From assembly GCA_030549175.1 (NCBI GenBank), contig JAUKUA010000007.1:496001-560000 (forward strand): a stretch of 64,000 nucleotides of DNA. Direction: 5' to 3'. A program made the position numbers and the translations under genes. A model generated the notes under the pieces. That model saw only the letters and a list, made by a program, of their open reading frames with translations. It ran no database searches and was not told the origin of the DNA. Position 1 is the stretch's first letter. Each line of letters starts with the position of its first letter. This document shows positions 12,495-23,617 of this stretch, piece after piece. The stretch is from Lasiosphaeris hirsuta (Eukaryota; Ascomycota; Sordariomycetes; Sordariales; Lasiosphaeriaceae).

Positions 12495-12528
12495 ACCAAT
12501 ACCAATACCAATACCAATACCAATACCG
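12495..12528. repeat. (CCAATA)n hexanucleotide microsatellite
   Basis: About five copies of CCAATA in tandem. It lies between the poly-A tract and the small Cys-protein gene on the minus strand. Confidence 0.9.
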
Positions 12529-12878
12529 ACATGCTGTCCCCGAACACCGTCCCCATGCGTCTGAACGTCTTACATCGGTCCCATGTCTACCCCTGTGTCG
12601 CCCGCATCCTACAGTTGAAGAAGGGAGTGTTAAGCAGCTGCTCTAGTGAAAAACAGAAGAGAAGAAAAAGACTAAATCAAATGCCGTCTATAGAAAAGTT
12701 CATGTTAGCGCTGAATATGGATATGTACCAATGGCCACAATACACACCTAAATAACACAAGGCGAAGTGAAAGCTAGCTCATTGTCCACGAGGTAAAGGA
12801 AATGTGCCCCTGAGGCATCTCTAGCAAGTCCCGGCGTAGGCCGAATGTGTTGAACGGAGCGGGTGGTGGAACAAAAGG

Positions 12879-13076
12879 TTAGAGGTTGACGAATTGAAAA
12901 ATATCTCGGCATTGTTCGCAGTCGTCCCAACTGAGGATGGTGGTAACACGGGAGGTGCGCCTGTCGTAGATGCACTCCCCGTAGATGAAGCGGGTATAGA
13001 TGGCACACGAGTACTTTTGCTTCTTGCGGGGACCGTAGTGGCCGCAGGCGTACTGAATCTTCTCCCAGCTGCACAT
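12879..13076 (-). CDS. Small conserved-looking Cys protein, 65 aa
   Basis: A single-exon 65-residue protein starting MCSWEKIQYACGHYG, with a good CCACC-ATG start context. It has five Cys: C2, C11, a C in the middle (YSC), and one in each of GEC and DDCEQCRD near the end. The CGH and CxxC pairs suggest a small zinc-binding or disulfide-stabilised fold, but there is no signal peptide, so it is probably intracellular. Short CGH-containing proteins of this type are common and unannotated in Sordariomycetes. I do not recognise a named family and assign no function. Confidence 0.55.
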   Translation of the reverse strand: MCSWEKIQYACGHYGPRKKQKYSCAIYTRFIYGECIYDRRTSRVTTILSWDDCEQCRDIFQFVNL

Positions 13077-14251
13077 GGTGGCTGTTTTCTGGCTGGTGGT
13101 GGGGTGTGTACTAGGAGGAGGTGGCTGAAGAGTTGTCTCTGTCGACGATGGGGGTGAAGTAGGCAGCGGAGATGGGCAAGGTGGAACTTGAAGATGTTGA
13201 AGCTGGAGTGAGGTGTAGGAGCGGTGGGTAGATTGAATCTTGCCCTTCTCCTTCGGGAAGTCGAGCGGGTCTTATACACTTGGACTGGAGAGGCACAAGG
13301 TAAGCCAGATCAGGTCCGAGTCGGGATGCCGAGTTTGCCTGGAGATATGGGAGGGAGCAGAGCGCAACCGGTGACGGCAGCAGCAGGCCATGGCAGTGTT
13401 CTAAGAGTTGTTACCAACTGGGAAAATGGAAGCAGGCCGGGCCAAGAGTGCGGTCACAGGTGTGACTGGACACTCGTGCGCCCGCATACTTTGAGACTCT
13501 GGCATGCGGACTTATCGACTCAGACCCAGAGAGCCGGGACGGGCTGAGATTGGAAGGGATATCAAATGGAAAGCGCAGTGCTGCTGATCTAGAGGGCAAC
13601 AGAGGGACCAAAAGCAGGACCAACCTGGAGGTGGAAATTGCCTAGTTGGTTACCTGAGGACGGTGGCGTGCCGTGGCACCTGCCGAGGTACATATCTACC
13701 GTACAAGTTACATAGTTACATTGCTGCCCCATGCCACACAGTCTGCGGGGCATCCCGGTCTAGGTCGAATCGACCCGGGCCGCAAGAATGGGTTCGGCGC
13801 AGTAGATGTGCAAGGTGACCGTTGGCCCGGCCGAGTATCTCAGACCTTAGGCTTCGGCACAGGCTTAAGGCACTTGTTAGGGGCAATTAGGGCTTGCTAG
13901 GGCTGTAGCTGCTGTAGCATGCGGCCAATGAGCGGAACAGCCACCAATCCGCCCAGGCCACCTCACAGGAGAACGAAACGGCCCCCCGATACTCACACTC
14001 TTGAAGGCCGGTGACTGGCTGCAGTGACGCAGCGCGGCGTATTTCAGAGTCATCTACTGGAGTACCGAGGCGGCGGCAGGCGGCTGCTGCGCTCCTAAGC
14101 GCCAGTTTCGAGCCCACTCATTAGCCTTCTCCCGGTTCACTCGCCAGCTGCGCAAACGCGCATGCAGCCGGGTCTGCAGCTCTGTAAAGAAGGCGGGCCA
14201 GGGTCTTTAGCGAACACCAACTGGCCTTCTGCTGGCCTCCTTTCTGTGCTG

Positions 14252-14275
14252 CCCCCCCCCCCCCCCCCCCCCCCC
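14252..14275. repeat. Poly-C tract of 24
   Basis: One of several unusually long C/G homopolymers in the window, here in spacer DNA. It has no coding context. Confidence 0.9.
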
Positions 14276-17057
14276 TGTGTCGTGCCCGAAACACGCCGGA
14301 AGTAGCCGACGGCACCACCATCATCCCATCACAGCTCACAGATCCAAATACCGCAAGAGGGCTCTAACGACATCATGTATGCTGCCCGACGGCGGCCCCC
14401 AAGTGTGCAGCGGGAAATCGCAATGGTGCTCCTTCGCCGATGTCCGCACTCGCCTCGCAGTCCCAACTTTGATATTTTACTGTCCCGTCCTTCACCCGTC
14501 GACGCGGCGGGACCAGTAACAATTGCACTGGCACCACCACGACCGATATGGGGGACAAAAAAAAAAAAAAAAATTCCCCTCACCGAACTGGATCATTGTG
14601 CGAGTGATGAGTGGCCGGATTACGTCGAGCACTTGGGCGCTGCCTTGTTATTAGTGGCAGGAGGCAGTGAGGACCACCCCGAGTGACCACCCCGAGTCAA
14701 AGACTCCCTTCCTGGGATACCTAGAAAACCGCCGCTTGCCCCTTACCTCGTGCATTCCGCCCCCATTTCTCGCCGAACACCATCTGAACCAACCTGGCCA
14801 TCTTGCACACTGCACAGACGATTAATTAGGTGGTGCGAGATCGTGACTGCGGGATTGGCCTGCAAGTGCCCTACATATGCCTACGCCATCGTTCCTGCCA
14901 TGGTTTATGGCAGCCAATATCATCCACGACAAGCAAGTCGACCCGCGCAATTAGCACCGCTTGATGCACTTGACGCACTTGACGCACTTGCCGCGAATCG
15001 CGATCTCCGCACAAATACCGCATGCCTTGTCCAAACTGGGTTGGGAAATCGATACTGTCGTCTCCGAGTCGGACACATAATGGTTGCTTGTCGCCCGAGC
15101 TCCCATGCCGTCTTCAAGCCCCAATCTCTCCCAGCACCCAGCCACCAGCCACCAGCCACCAGCCACCAGCTGCTCGGTTGCATCCCCCATCTTGGGATCA
15201 TTTTCCTTTTTAATCAACGACGTCAGTTGAGCCTCAGGGTGGCCAAGGAGTCATCAAGACACATCAACCACCCGAGCTAATAAGGCATTAGTCGAGTACC
15301 TCAACACCAACATCGCCAACGGCATGTGGGGTACAGTACCAGGCAATCCTTTGTGGGGGACGACAGCCTTGCAAGTCGACGGTAAAGATCGAGGTTGCCC
15401 GAATTTCTTCGGACGCCCCGATTGAAAAAGGTGCCTGGACTGATCGCACGTCGGCACTTGACACTTGGCCAGGCTGCCCTCGTGCTCCCCGTCCTGCACC
15501 AGAGCCTCAACCCGTCGACAGACGCGCGCATGTTGACCACTCAGAGCCCGCCTTGGTTTTTTTCCTCCCCGACCCCACCACCACCACCACCAAGAGTCCA
15601 TCACATTCGACGACTCCCACATGACATGACGTACATGCCGACCGCTCACGCTCGTCCATGTTAGTTAGTTGCACCGCCGTGCCTCACTGGCTCGTCGCGG
15701 GCCGCCATTTGTGGCCGATGGCTGGAGGCTCGATGCAAGCACTGCATATGGGAGAGGGAGTTGCCCAAACAAGGCAAATAAAAAATCGTCTCCTGTTGGC
15801 AGTTAAGCTCCAGTCTGCCTTGCCGCGATCGATCATGCAAGCCGCATGCACTCATCCAAGACAGTCCCCTTCGCCACAACGGCAATACGAAATCAGACGA
15901 GACTTTGCAGAAAGCTTCTAGAACACCTCAAAGTTGGCAACTTTAAGCTAGGATACTGTTTACATTGCCAAAAGTCACTCCGGGCAATTCTGGGTAAAAG
16001 CCCACTGTCAGACGGGGGGCCTTCCTACTGCACGGTACTCGCCGTGCCGGTCTGGCTAATCTGCTGCCAGTCTTTGGCCTCCTCTCAGCTCAACATATTT
16101 GCTTTGATTGCTGGGAGCGCTTGGTGCATGCGGGGATCCTGTTCCTGTCGCTAAGAATATCAAGGTAGTACTTTTGTCACGCCCGAGATGTACGAGACAG
16201 CAAAGGAATTCCCCATCCCCCCCGAGGCACGTAATAGTACTGCTTACGTCTGGTTACCTCTATTTACTGCCATGCTGTCGAATGAGCTTGTCCAGAGCTC
16301 CACGGCTCAATTGATCTCCTCTTGAACCTCTCCAACCGTTTCTCTTTACCCCAACTTTGAATTGTTGAAACTAGCAAGAACGCAACCATCATCTCTTGGG
16401 GGCCACAGTCCTCCTCCTCACCCCGCCCACCGCCGCCCGCTGCGTATGGTCCTCGCTCCGCAACATCACCGACCTCTATGCCCGAAACCCAAGAATCTGG
16501 CACCCTCGGCCCCCTCCTCCTCACCCCCCCTCCATCCTCTACACCGAAAACACTAACCCCACCCCCATCACCACCAGCCTCCTCATCGACCAAGAATCCT
16601 GCACCACCTCTACCACCCTCCTCTCCCTCCCCCCCCCCCCCCCAGCACGCCCTCACCCTCGTCCCTGCTGTTACTCGTATCGACGTCCTCGCTACCGCTC
16701 CGGGCGACTAGAACTTTGACGTGTCTGCCGCCCCTGGCTGCCGTGCGCGGCGAGGGGTGGGGCGGGGCACTATCGCGCTCAAGGCGCGCAACACCCACGA
16801 GGTACTACTCGCCGCGGCCGATGTCTTTCTCGACGTCCTGGGCAAGACTGCTGGCAATGGCATGGGTGTGCCGTGGGTGAGCGGGTATGCCCGGCTGGAT
16901 GGGGGGGGGGGTGTATGTCACTGGGGAGTGTAGGGATTTAAGGGGGATCAAAGGGGGGGGGGGTGGGTGGGGTGGGTGTATTGTTTCAGGGGCGGCGGCG
17001 TGGACGGTGAGGGACGGGATGGGGTGGGGTTGGTTTAGGTGGCTCGTGACGGGAGGG

Positions 17058-17199
17058 TGATGCCGTCGTGATGGAGAAATGAGGGCGAGGCGTACTCGGG
17101 GGTTGTCTAGAGCTCGGGGTGGAAATCGTGATGCTGTCGTGACGGAGAAATGGAGACGAGGCGTACTCAGGGGTTGTCTAGAACTCGGGTTGGAAATAG
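17058..17199. repeat. Imperfect 71-bp tandem duplication
   Basis: Two adjacent 71-bp copies (17058-17128 and 17129-17199), both running from TGATGC through GGCGTACTC and GTTGTCTAGA to GGAAAT. Most differences between copies are transitions. No coding role is seen. Confidence 0.85.
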
Positions 17200-17940
17200 T
17201 TGAAACCAACAAGATTTGGTGTCAACGTCGTACCTCGAACCTGTCGGACGGGCCGGCTCGTAGACTAGACCACTCGACAATGGCAGCACTTGCCGAAAAG
17301 AGGCCACCGGACAGCCTCACTTTGCTCGACGGCGATCGGCGCGAGGGGGGGGAGGGGGGCTGTTCAAAATCCATACTGTGCTCGGGGGCAGCCCCTTTTT
17401 TTCTTTCCTTCTTTTGCTCGGGGACTTGGGACCAAGTCACGCCTGATTGCCTACCTGCAGCCCTCTGCAGATGATGTCGACTCGGGAACTGGTCAATCGG
17501 TTGACTCACCGGGTTATTAGGGCCGCAGTTTTCTTATAGCGGCTTTGCGAGGCCTCATTTGGTCAATTGGCGATGTGATGGGCTGGCTGTGTCGGTTGGC
17601 CTGAAATCGAGGCCCGATCCAAGTCAACCTGCGTCCCGACTCAGGGGGGGGGGGGGGGGACGCACAGTGCCAAGCTGGGTCCCGACGGTACCAGATGCGG
17701 CCCATAATCGCGGCCATTTCGAGGAAATGAATGACCCATTCAAGATGAGTTCACCGGTCGACCGCCTTGGTAAATCGTGTTTGAATTGGCTGCGCCCTGT
17801 TCTGGGTGCAATTCCAACAGCATACAAGATGGGCCATTCGCTGGTCGTTTGCCCATCTGCAGTTACCGAGATGTACTGTTCTAGACGTCTAACCGACGCC
17901 TCCCTGATAATCTGGATGATGATTTGTTACCAAGGTGGTT

Positions 17941-18987
17941 TCAAGCTACCTTACACAGAGGGGGTAGAATAGGAGGTGCTCTCGTCAGCCCATATGTTTG
18001 GGCAGGAGGAGACAGGAGCTCTGCGGACCCATCGCGGCGAAAGGGACTCTCGGAAAGGGGCAGGTTACAGCGGCGCTCCCGACTTGTGATTCGAAACGCT
18101 GGTATGCGCCGGGTCTTCCGAGTGGCCCAGCCGGCGAGCTCGTACACCACGTCCACAGCGAGACTCGCCCAGGCGAAAGGCGCCGCGATCTGCCCGACGC
18201 CCCAGTGTGTCTCCTCGTCCTCGCCGGTCCCGGGAGCGCTGGCCAGGCAGACGTGCGTCTCCACCGTCTTGGCCAGGAAATACACGGCAAAGGCGAGAAT
18301 GCCGAGCGTGAGCGCAAAGAAGACGACGATGGCGTGCCGCAGAGCCCGGGGGCGCGGGGCAGGGGTGCCCGTGGCCGGGACGATGCGGTGTCGGTGGCGC
18401 GAGAAGACACGGCGCAGGTAGATCCAGACGACGGCCCAGGCCACGGGGAGGCTGAGGGCCAGGCAGACAACCGGGACCCTGTCCCTGGTGATGTAGGGCC
18501 GCGCGACGGCGCCCAGCCACGGGTGCGCCTCGGGCTCGAGCGTGTCCGCGCAGGCCCGGAGGATGTCGTCCATGACGCGGTGGCTCGGCATGGCCGCGGC
18601 CACCTCGGCAGCGATGCCCGTCGTGAAGACGGTCAGCAGGCAGCACCAGAGCAGCCGCCGCCGGTCCAGCGAGTCGACGTGGGCGCTCAGGGCCACGATG
18701 GCGGTCCACTGCGTGAAGCCGGCCACGCGCCGGATGAGGGCGCGCTCGTACGGCTCAATGTCCGGCCGGTACTGGCGCGCGCAGCAGGCGAGACAGGCCG
18801 CCAGGCAGAAGATGACGCTGGTCCAGATGGCTGTCGAGTGCAGCTTCTTCATCCAGCGCGGCGGGTCGTGGTCTTCCCGAGGCCGCAGCCCGTCCTGCAA
18901 AATGGAGCGCGCGTACTGGTAGGGGCCAAACAGTACGGCGAAGAAGAGCTGGCCGCAGTACGAGATGATGACCTTTTTGCCCACCAT
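17941..18987 (-). CDS. Multi-pass membrane protein of unknown function
   Basis: A 348-residue reading frame with about seven hydrophobic segments: roughly residues 6-22, 51-70, 90-105, 112-132, 172-192, 218-240 and 265-285. A polar, Arg-rich C-terminal tail follows. It looks like a fungal integral membrane protein, but I do not recognise the family. The start is ambiguous. Using the ATG at 18987 gives 348 residues. An alternative is an upstream exon 19035-19253 joined by a 62-nt intron (18973-19034, GTAAGT donor, CTGAC branch site, but an unusual AAG acceptor), which keeps frame and gives 416 residues. No neighbour suggests a role. Confidence 0.6.
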   Translation of the reverse strand: MVGKKVIISYCGQLFFAVLFGPYQYARSILQDGLRPREDHDPPRWMKKLHSTAIWTSVIFCLAACLACCARQYRPDIEPYERALIRRVAGFTQWTAIVALSAHVDSLDRRRLLWCCLLTVFTTGIAAEVAAAMPSHRVMDDILRACADTLEPEAHPWLGAVARPYITRDRVPVVCLALSLPVAWAVVWIYLRRVFSRHRHRIVPATGTPAPRPRALRHAIVVFFALTLGILAFAVYFLAKTVETHVCLASAPGTGEDEETHWGVGQIAAPFAWASLAVDVVYELAGWATRKTRRIPAFRITSRERRCNLPLSESPFRRDGSAELLSPPAQTYGLTRAPPILPPLCKVA

Positions 18988-20791
18988 GTCAGATAAAAGA
19001 GGGCCGTACAGCTTGTGGTGCAGAGGAAACTTACTCCTCTCCCCGCCAAATCGGGCTGGCCCCTCCCGCTGGCGGCCAAACAGATGGTTGGGCAGCGGAG
19101 GATGAACTGTCGGAGCTGCTCTTGTGGCAAGAGCAAGGCGGCCAGTTCTGCGGGGGATGTTGTAGAGCAGGTCGACTGGTTCATTGGCGTCGCGCTGTAA
19201 GCAGCACCGGTACTGCTTGTTGGGCTAGCCAACGGCACTCGGACAACAGACATGACTCGAGACTTGGAGGCGGGATCTCTTCAAGCCATAACTGGGTCAG
19301 CGAAATCAAACCCAGGCGTGTCGAGGGGGAGGGGAGGGGGGGGGGGGGGGGCTTATCGACTCACAGCGGCGGCAGATGTGATGTGTTGCCATTTCCCGGC
19401 GCTGGCCCAGATCTTATTGTCGCTGGTATCGCCCCAACCACTGCTAGGATTGATAGTTTGAAAACTACGAGGCCGGTGGGGACATACATTTTCGCTGACG
19501 GAGGCCGTGACTTGATCCGAATCTCGGTCTATCTGCCTGTCCCTTCCACAACGTATGGCTCGCCGGCGCGGACTTTTATATCCGTTTTGATTTTGATGTG
19601 GACATGAAATATACTCCTAGACAGGCTGGCGACAACGTCGCCTTCGCCTTTTTGCAAGAACCTTTGCACTAATAGCTCCTAGCTTCTCGGCAGGGCAACC
19701 GACTCGCCGTTCCCAGCAGGCGCCCCCCCCAGTCCAGGGAGCCAAGGTCGTGGCCCTCGTGGGACTAACAGGAGCAGGCTGGCGAAGTGATGCAAGGATC
19801 CCAGGGCTGACGGCGCCGCCACGCTCACGGACCGCGGCTGGTAAGCACTCCCGCGGTGAAGGATAAGACGGTTTCGGCAAGGAAGCCGAGCTAGGCTGTG
19901 CCGACTTTTTTTTCTTTTTTTCTCTCGCGGATAGCGCGCTCTCATTTTCGCTGCTGGGGGATCAGATCAGTCCGAGAACAGGGTTGCTATCGACTCGGCG
20001 CGGCGGAGGGTCGGATGCAGCCAGGGTCAGGATGGCGGCGGTGAAGCGCACACCGAGATATCGGCAGTCTCGTGAGTGGTAGAATAAGGCACTAGGCAAA
20101 ACCGAGGCTGGATTGGACTTCATCTTGGCATTAGCAAGCAAAAAGGTATCTATGAAGTAAAGCTGGAACTGAAAGGTCTGAGCGAAGGCGCGGTGCCTTG
20201 ATGCCAAAGCCAACGGCGGGGCACGTTGCAGGGTCCTAGTCGCTGACGCTACCAGACGGCACAAAATAATACGCCGGTGTAAATACGCGGCTGCGGCCCG
20301 TTCCGGACTTGTTCCTTGCGATCGATCGACGGACAATCGAACATCTTCGGACATCTTGAAAGTACTAGGCAGTAGAAGGCCGAGCGCTCAAGTAGACAAT
20401 GTTATCATCTTGGTTGTCAAACGCCACCTATGCACCCCGCCACCAGCAGCGCAGCCAGCTGCAGCCCCATCACCTTCACAAACCAGTCGGAAAGCAGGCC
20501 AAGTTAGTGGCCCGGCTAGGGGATTGTAATTTCCCACGAGAGGTAGGTTACCCACCCACCCACCCACCTACCTACCAACCTACCTACCAACCTACCTACC
20601 AACCTACCTACCAACCTACCTACCTACCCTGCCTACCTACCTACCCAAGCAAGGTAAAAAGGTATAGTTGAAATCAAGAGCAAAATAATCCATGTCATGG
20701 ATACGGGTTTGAAGGCACAATTTGGAAAATCTAGATTGACTGGGCCTATCTACACAATTCATGCCCGAGACTCCTCCCACCACCCACAGGC
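18988..20791. other. Intergenic region with microsatellite
   Basis: It may contain the first exon of the membrane-protein gene (19035-19253, minus strand). Otherwise it holds a 16-bp G run at 19336-19351 and the CCTA/CCAA array near 20551. No other gene is supported. Confidence 0.45.
20551..20647. repeat. CCTA/CCAA-type tetranucleotide array, ~97 bp
   Basis: It starts as CCCA repeats and continues as CCTACCTACCAA-type 12-mers. It lies just beyond the 3' end of the SMP-30-like gene. Confidence 0.95.
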
Positions 20792-21658
20792 TCACAGCTT
20801 GATGGTGACGGCAAAGACACCGGCGCCGGCGCTGACGTAGGCGACGTTCTTGTCCTTGTCGGTGCGGCCAAAGGCGCAGCTGGTCGAGCCGGTGACGCTG
20901 CCGACCTGGACGGGCTTGGGGTTGGCGGGGTCGACCTCGACGAGCGAGTTCTTGCCGTTGGTGGCGACGTAGAGCTTGCCGTTGGGGCCGAAGCACAGGT
21001 CGTCGCCCATCAGGTTGGTCCAGAGCGTGGTGACGGCGCCCGTGGCCTTGGCCGTGGCCGGGTCGATGGCGACCTTGTGCAGGCTGTTCTTGAAGATGTT
21101 GGTGTACCACACCACGCCGTCCTTGACCTTGATGCCGTCGATGCCGAACGGGATGCCGCCCGACGGCGCCATGGTGGCGTCCTTGAGCGCCTCCGAGTAC
21201 GCGCCCGTGGCCACGTCGAACCGGTACACGCTGCCCTTGCCGGCGTCGGCCACCAGCAGCGTGCTGTTGTCGAGCACCGCCAGCCCGTTGAGGTTGTTGG
21301 CGTCCGAGATGGTCTTGATCAGCGACGACTTGGGCGCCGCCCCCGTGAAGTCGACCTTGTAGATGCCCTTGCCGCCGATGACGGCGAACACGTCGGGCGC
21401 GTACTCGCCGATGCCGCTGAGGCCCGACGCCCCCGTCACCTGGATCGCCGTCGACGACGTCTTCTTCTCGGGGTCCACCGCGTACAGGTTGTTGCTGTTC
21501 ATGTTGGTCGCCAGGATCTGGCCGTTGGGCCGGACCGCGATGTTCTCGAGCGAGCTGATGCGGACCACCTGCGCGGCGCTCTGGCGCGGCTCAATGGCCG
21601 CCGCGCTCGCGAGCGCGAGCAGGGGCAGGCCCGCGAGGAGGGACTGGAGCTGGAACAT
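20792..21658 (-). CDS. Secreted six-bladed beta-propeller, SMP-30/gluconolactonase-like
   Basis: A 288-residue protein. The start at 21658 (MFQLQSLLAG) gives a clean signal peptide (about residues 1-20, ASAAA) followed by a PRQ processing-like site. An in-frame ATG 25 codons earlier is rejected because it would bury the signal. The mature part has repeated blade motifs: NIAVRPNGQILATNM, LSGIGEYAPDVFAVIGGKG, NLNGLAVLDNSTLLVADAG, GIPFGIDGIKV, DDLCFGPNGKLYVATNGKN. These resemble SMP-30/lactonase and fungal secreted SGL-like proteins, which may hydrolyse lactones, but no substrate can be stated. A TATATATA box lies 170 bp upstream of the ATG. It is a single exon with strong GC3 codon use, suggesting a well-expressed extracellular protein. 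Confidence 0.85.
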   Translation of the reverse strand: MFQLQSLLAGLPLLALASAAAIEPRQSAAQVVRISSLENIAVRPNGQILATNMNSNNLYAVDPEKKTSSTAIQVTGASGLSGIGEYAPDVFAVIGGKGIYKVDFTGAAPKSSLIKTISDANNLNGLAVLDNSTLLVADAGKGSVYRFDVATGAYSEALKDATMAPSGGIPFGIDGIKVKDGVVWYTNIFKNSLHKVAIDPATAKATGAVTTLWTNLMGDDLCFGPNGKLYVATNGKNSLVEVDPANPKPVQVGSVTGSTSCAFGRTDKDKNVAYVSAGAGVFAVTIKL

Positions 21659-21827
21659 GGCGGCGGGTCGGGCTCGAAGATTATCGCGAGTCGTTGGAGA
21701 AGGCGGGCTGGAACTGAGACGGGGAGAGATCACGGCATGCTCCCGAGTCAGAAACGTCGAGAAGATATGCCCCTTCCCTCATGGTCCCCGGTCTCCTCTT
21801 CCCCCACAATCGCAACATGGCGGGCGG

Positions 21828-21835
21828 TATATATA
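21828..21835 (-). promoter_or_regulatory. Likely TATA box of the SMP-30-like gene
   Basis: TATATATA, 170 bp upstream of the start codon at 21658 and correctly placed for a core promoter with a ~100-140 nt leader. Confidence 0.55.
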
Positions 21836-22446
21836 GGTCTTGGCGGCCGAATTGCGGGATATTGGACGGGGAAGCAGCCTAAATGCCGAGTTGGAGAAGG
21901 GGCGCTGAACGTATAGTTGTGGTCGACGCAGCAAATGGGACCAAATGGGACAATCTGGCTAATCCGGGGGAAGTCGTCATGACTGGCCACATCTGGCCCA
22001 ATCCGGCAACAAATAGTCGGCGGCTCCATCCGAGCTGTTTTATTTTCCGCCTGGGCCCCGGCATCTAGTATTGCTTCCCGATCAATAGCTGCGGGCACTG
22101 CGAGCGAGACGATTTGAAACGGGTTGTCGTTTCTCAACAGGCTTGTCCCAACACTCGCTGGAGTCTGTAATACGTCGAGTTCTGCTGACTCGCTGCATCT
22201 ATGTTTTGTCCCAAGTGTAAGGTAGGCAAGCTTTGCCTCGCAACGGGTTTGGGGGGATGCGGCTGTCTAATAACTTTGCGGGATAGGCGCCTAAATAGAG
22301 CCATGGCCCAGCCAAGACGCATCGAGCCGCCCGAGCCTGAAGTCTGACATCGAGGTGTGTTGTGTCCGTTATGTTCTGCAGCTGTACTGTAGATCTCGGG
22401 CCTACCATAGTAAACTGCCATCATGGTGATATCAACAGGCATTGCC

Positions 22447-23617
22447 CTCAGACCGAAAATCCCAGTGACAAAGCTTTCGAGGCCCCCAAGCAGCGCCGCT
22501 GGCTCACAAAACACCAAGTTCCCCGTCGTCTCGATCCACTTCCTCGGCACCAGGCCGATATCAAGAGGCAAGTACGAAAAGCCCAGATTGGGCGCATGGG
22601 TGTGGTACTCGGGTGAAGCATTGCGACTTGGGCGGGGGACGGGGGGGCCGGTGGCCACATACACCTCGCGGTACGAGTAGGAGGCGGTGTGCACACAGCC
22701 CGTAAACCAATATAAGCTCACATCAAACAAGATCTCGTCCACCAACCTCTTAGAATACCCCCTCCCACTCTCCAGCACCGCGTCCTCAGGGAACGACTTG
22801 GGATCCGTCCAGTCCCAAAACTTCTCGCCAATCCACGCCAGCAGCGCCACCGGGCTCGCCCCCAGCACCAGCCCCACGGTCCCGGGCCCGGTCGCCTGTA
22901 TGACGGTGTATGGGCTCCCGCTGCGCCGAAGCCACCCGGCCCTCTCCAGCCCCCTCCGCTCCGCCTCGCTCAGCGCACCCTCGTCCAACCCCCTCCTCCG
23001 CCCCCTCGGGCCTCGGCACTGGGCAGTAGTTCAGCAACGAGCCGACGCAGTCGTCGTAGCGCGCCGCCATGATGCGCCCCACGCGCGACATCCTCGTTGC
23101 CGCGGTGGCGGTCGGCCGGGAAGGCGTCGGAGAAGACGAAGCCCGGTAGCGAGAGCACGATGACGTGGTACGGTAGGGTGGCCGGGCCGGGGTATTTTTC
23201 GCAGAGGCGGGCGAGGAGCGGCAGGAACTCGACGAAGGAGCCGGGCCAGCCGTAGAGGAGCACGAGCGGGGTCGCGAGGGGGCTGCGCGAGAAGAGGGCG
23301 GCGAAGTGGATGCTGAGGCGGGTGGTGGAGCGCGAGAGGGGGATGGCCGCTTTGAAGTGCGCGAACGTGTTGAGGTGGGCCTCGTGCGCGCGCCAGCCGA
23401 ATGTCGTCTCCCACGTTTGCTTGGCTTGGGCAAGCCATTCGCGCGGGACGCTGAGGTCGCGTTTGCCATCGGGCGGGCTGTTCTCGAAGCTGGCGCCGGC
23501 GATGGGCGTGAGTCGGAGGAGCGCTTGCATGCGCTCGAGGTTAAAATCGGGAATCTCGATGCGGAATGGTGAGATGGAGCCCGCGTCGGCGGTTGCGGAG
23601 GGCGTATCGTACGCCAT
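22447..23617 (-). pseudogene. Epoxide hydrolase (EHN / alpha-beta hydrolase) pseudogene
   Basis: It starts intact at 23617 (MAYDTPSATAD) with an EHN domain (FRIEIPDFNLERM, ENSPPDG, then REWLAQAKQTWETTFGWR). The core begins normally with the oxyanion/fold signature LLYGWPGSFVEFLPLL and YHVIVLSLPGFVFSDAFPADR. Near 23088 the frame shifts and about two dozen residues expected to carry the GGDWG nucleophile elbow are missing. Sequence resumes in a second frame (VGRIMAARYDDCVGSLLNYC). Near 23000 a second shift moves to a third frame (DEGALSEAERRGLERAGW, then SPVALLAWIGEKFWDWTDP). At about 22500 TTGNLVF joins directly to EPAALLGGLESF, lacking the segment that normally carries the catalytic His (GGHFAALE-like). 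Two frameshifts and loss of both catalytic regions make it non-functional as an enzyme. Confidence 0.85.

Larger units (their letters stand above)
7972..12878. other. Gene-poor region, mostly low-complexity spacer
   Basis: It begins with the promoter/leader of the MPGS gene. The rest has only short, overlapping open frames without family resemblance. Homopolymer runs are frequent: G at 9217-9227, C at 10273-10282, G at 10938-10956 (19), A at 12352-12385 (34), and T/A runs near 9762 and 10784. No gene is called. Confidence 0.5.
13077..17940. other. Gene-poor region with low-complexity tracts
   Basis: No gene can be defended. Contents include a 24-bp poly-C (14252-14275), an A run near 14558, GACGCACTT triplets near 14960, a CCACCAG repeat near 15140-15170, a C run at 16629-16643, a 71-bp tandem duplication and a G run at 17644-17659. 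Between about 16400 and 16900 two plus-strand stretches in one frame, split by a TAG at 16709, look somewhat protein-like (KARNTHEVLLAAADVFLDVL), possibly a decayed gene, but no family is recognisable. Confidence 0.45.

Noticed and set aside
14880..15280. Plus-strand open frame of ~130 codons
   Set aside because: It runs through simple repeats (GACGCACTT, CCACCAG) and has an equally long frame on the other strand, with no family resemblance.
16396..16933. Possible gene remnant interrupted by a TAG
   Set aside because: Only a short part looks protein-like; the rest is Pro/Ser low complexity from C-rich DNA and no family is recognisable.
20551..20647. Candidate CRISPR-like or telomere-like array
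   Set aside because: It is a simple CCTA/CCAA microsatellite without spacers and not the TTAGGG-type fungal telomere repeat.
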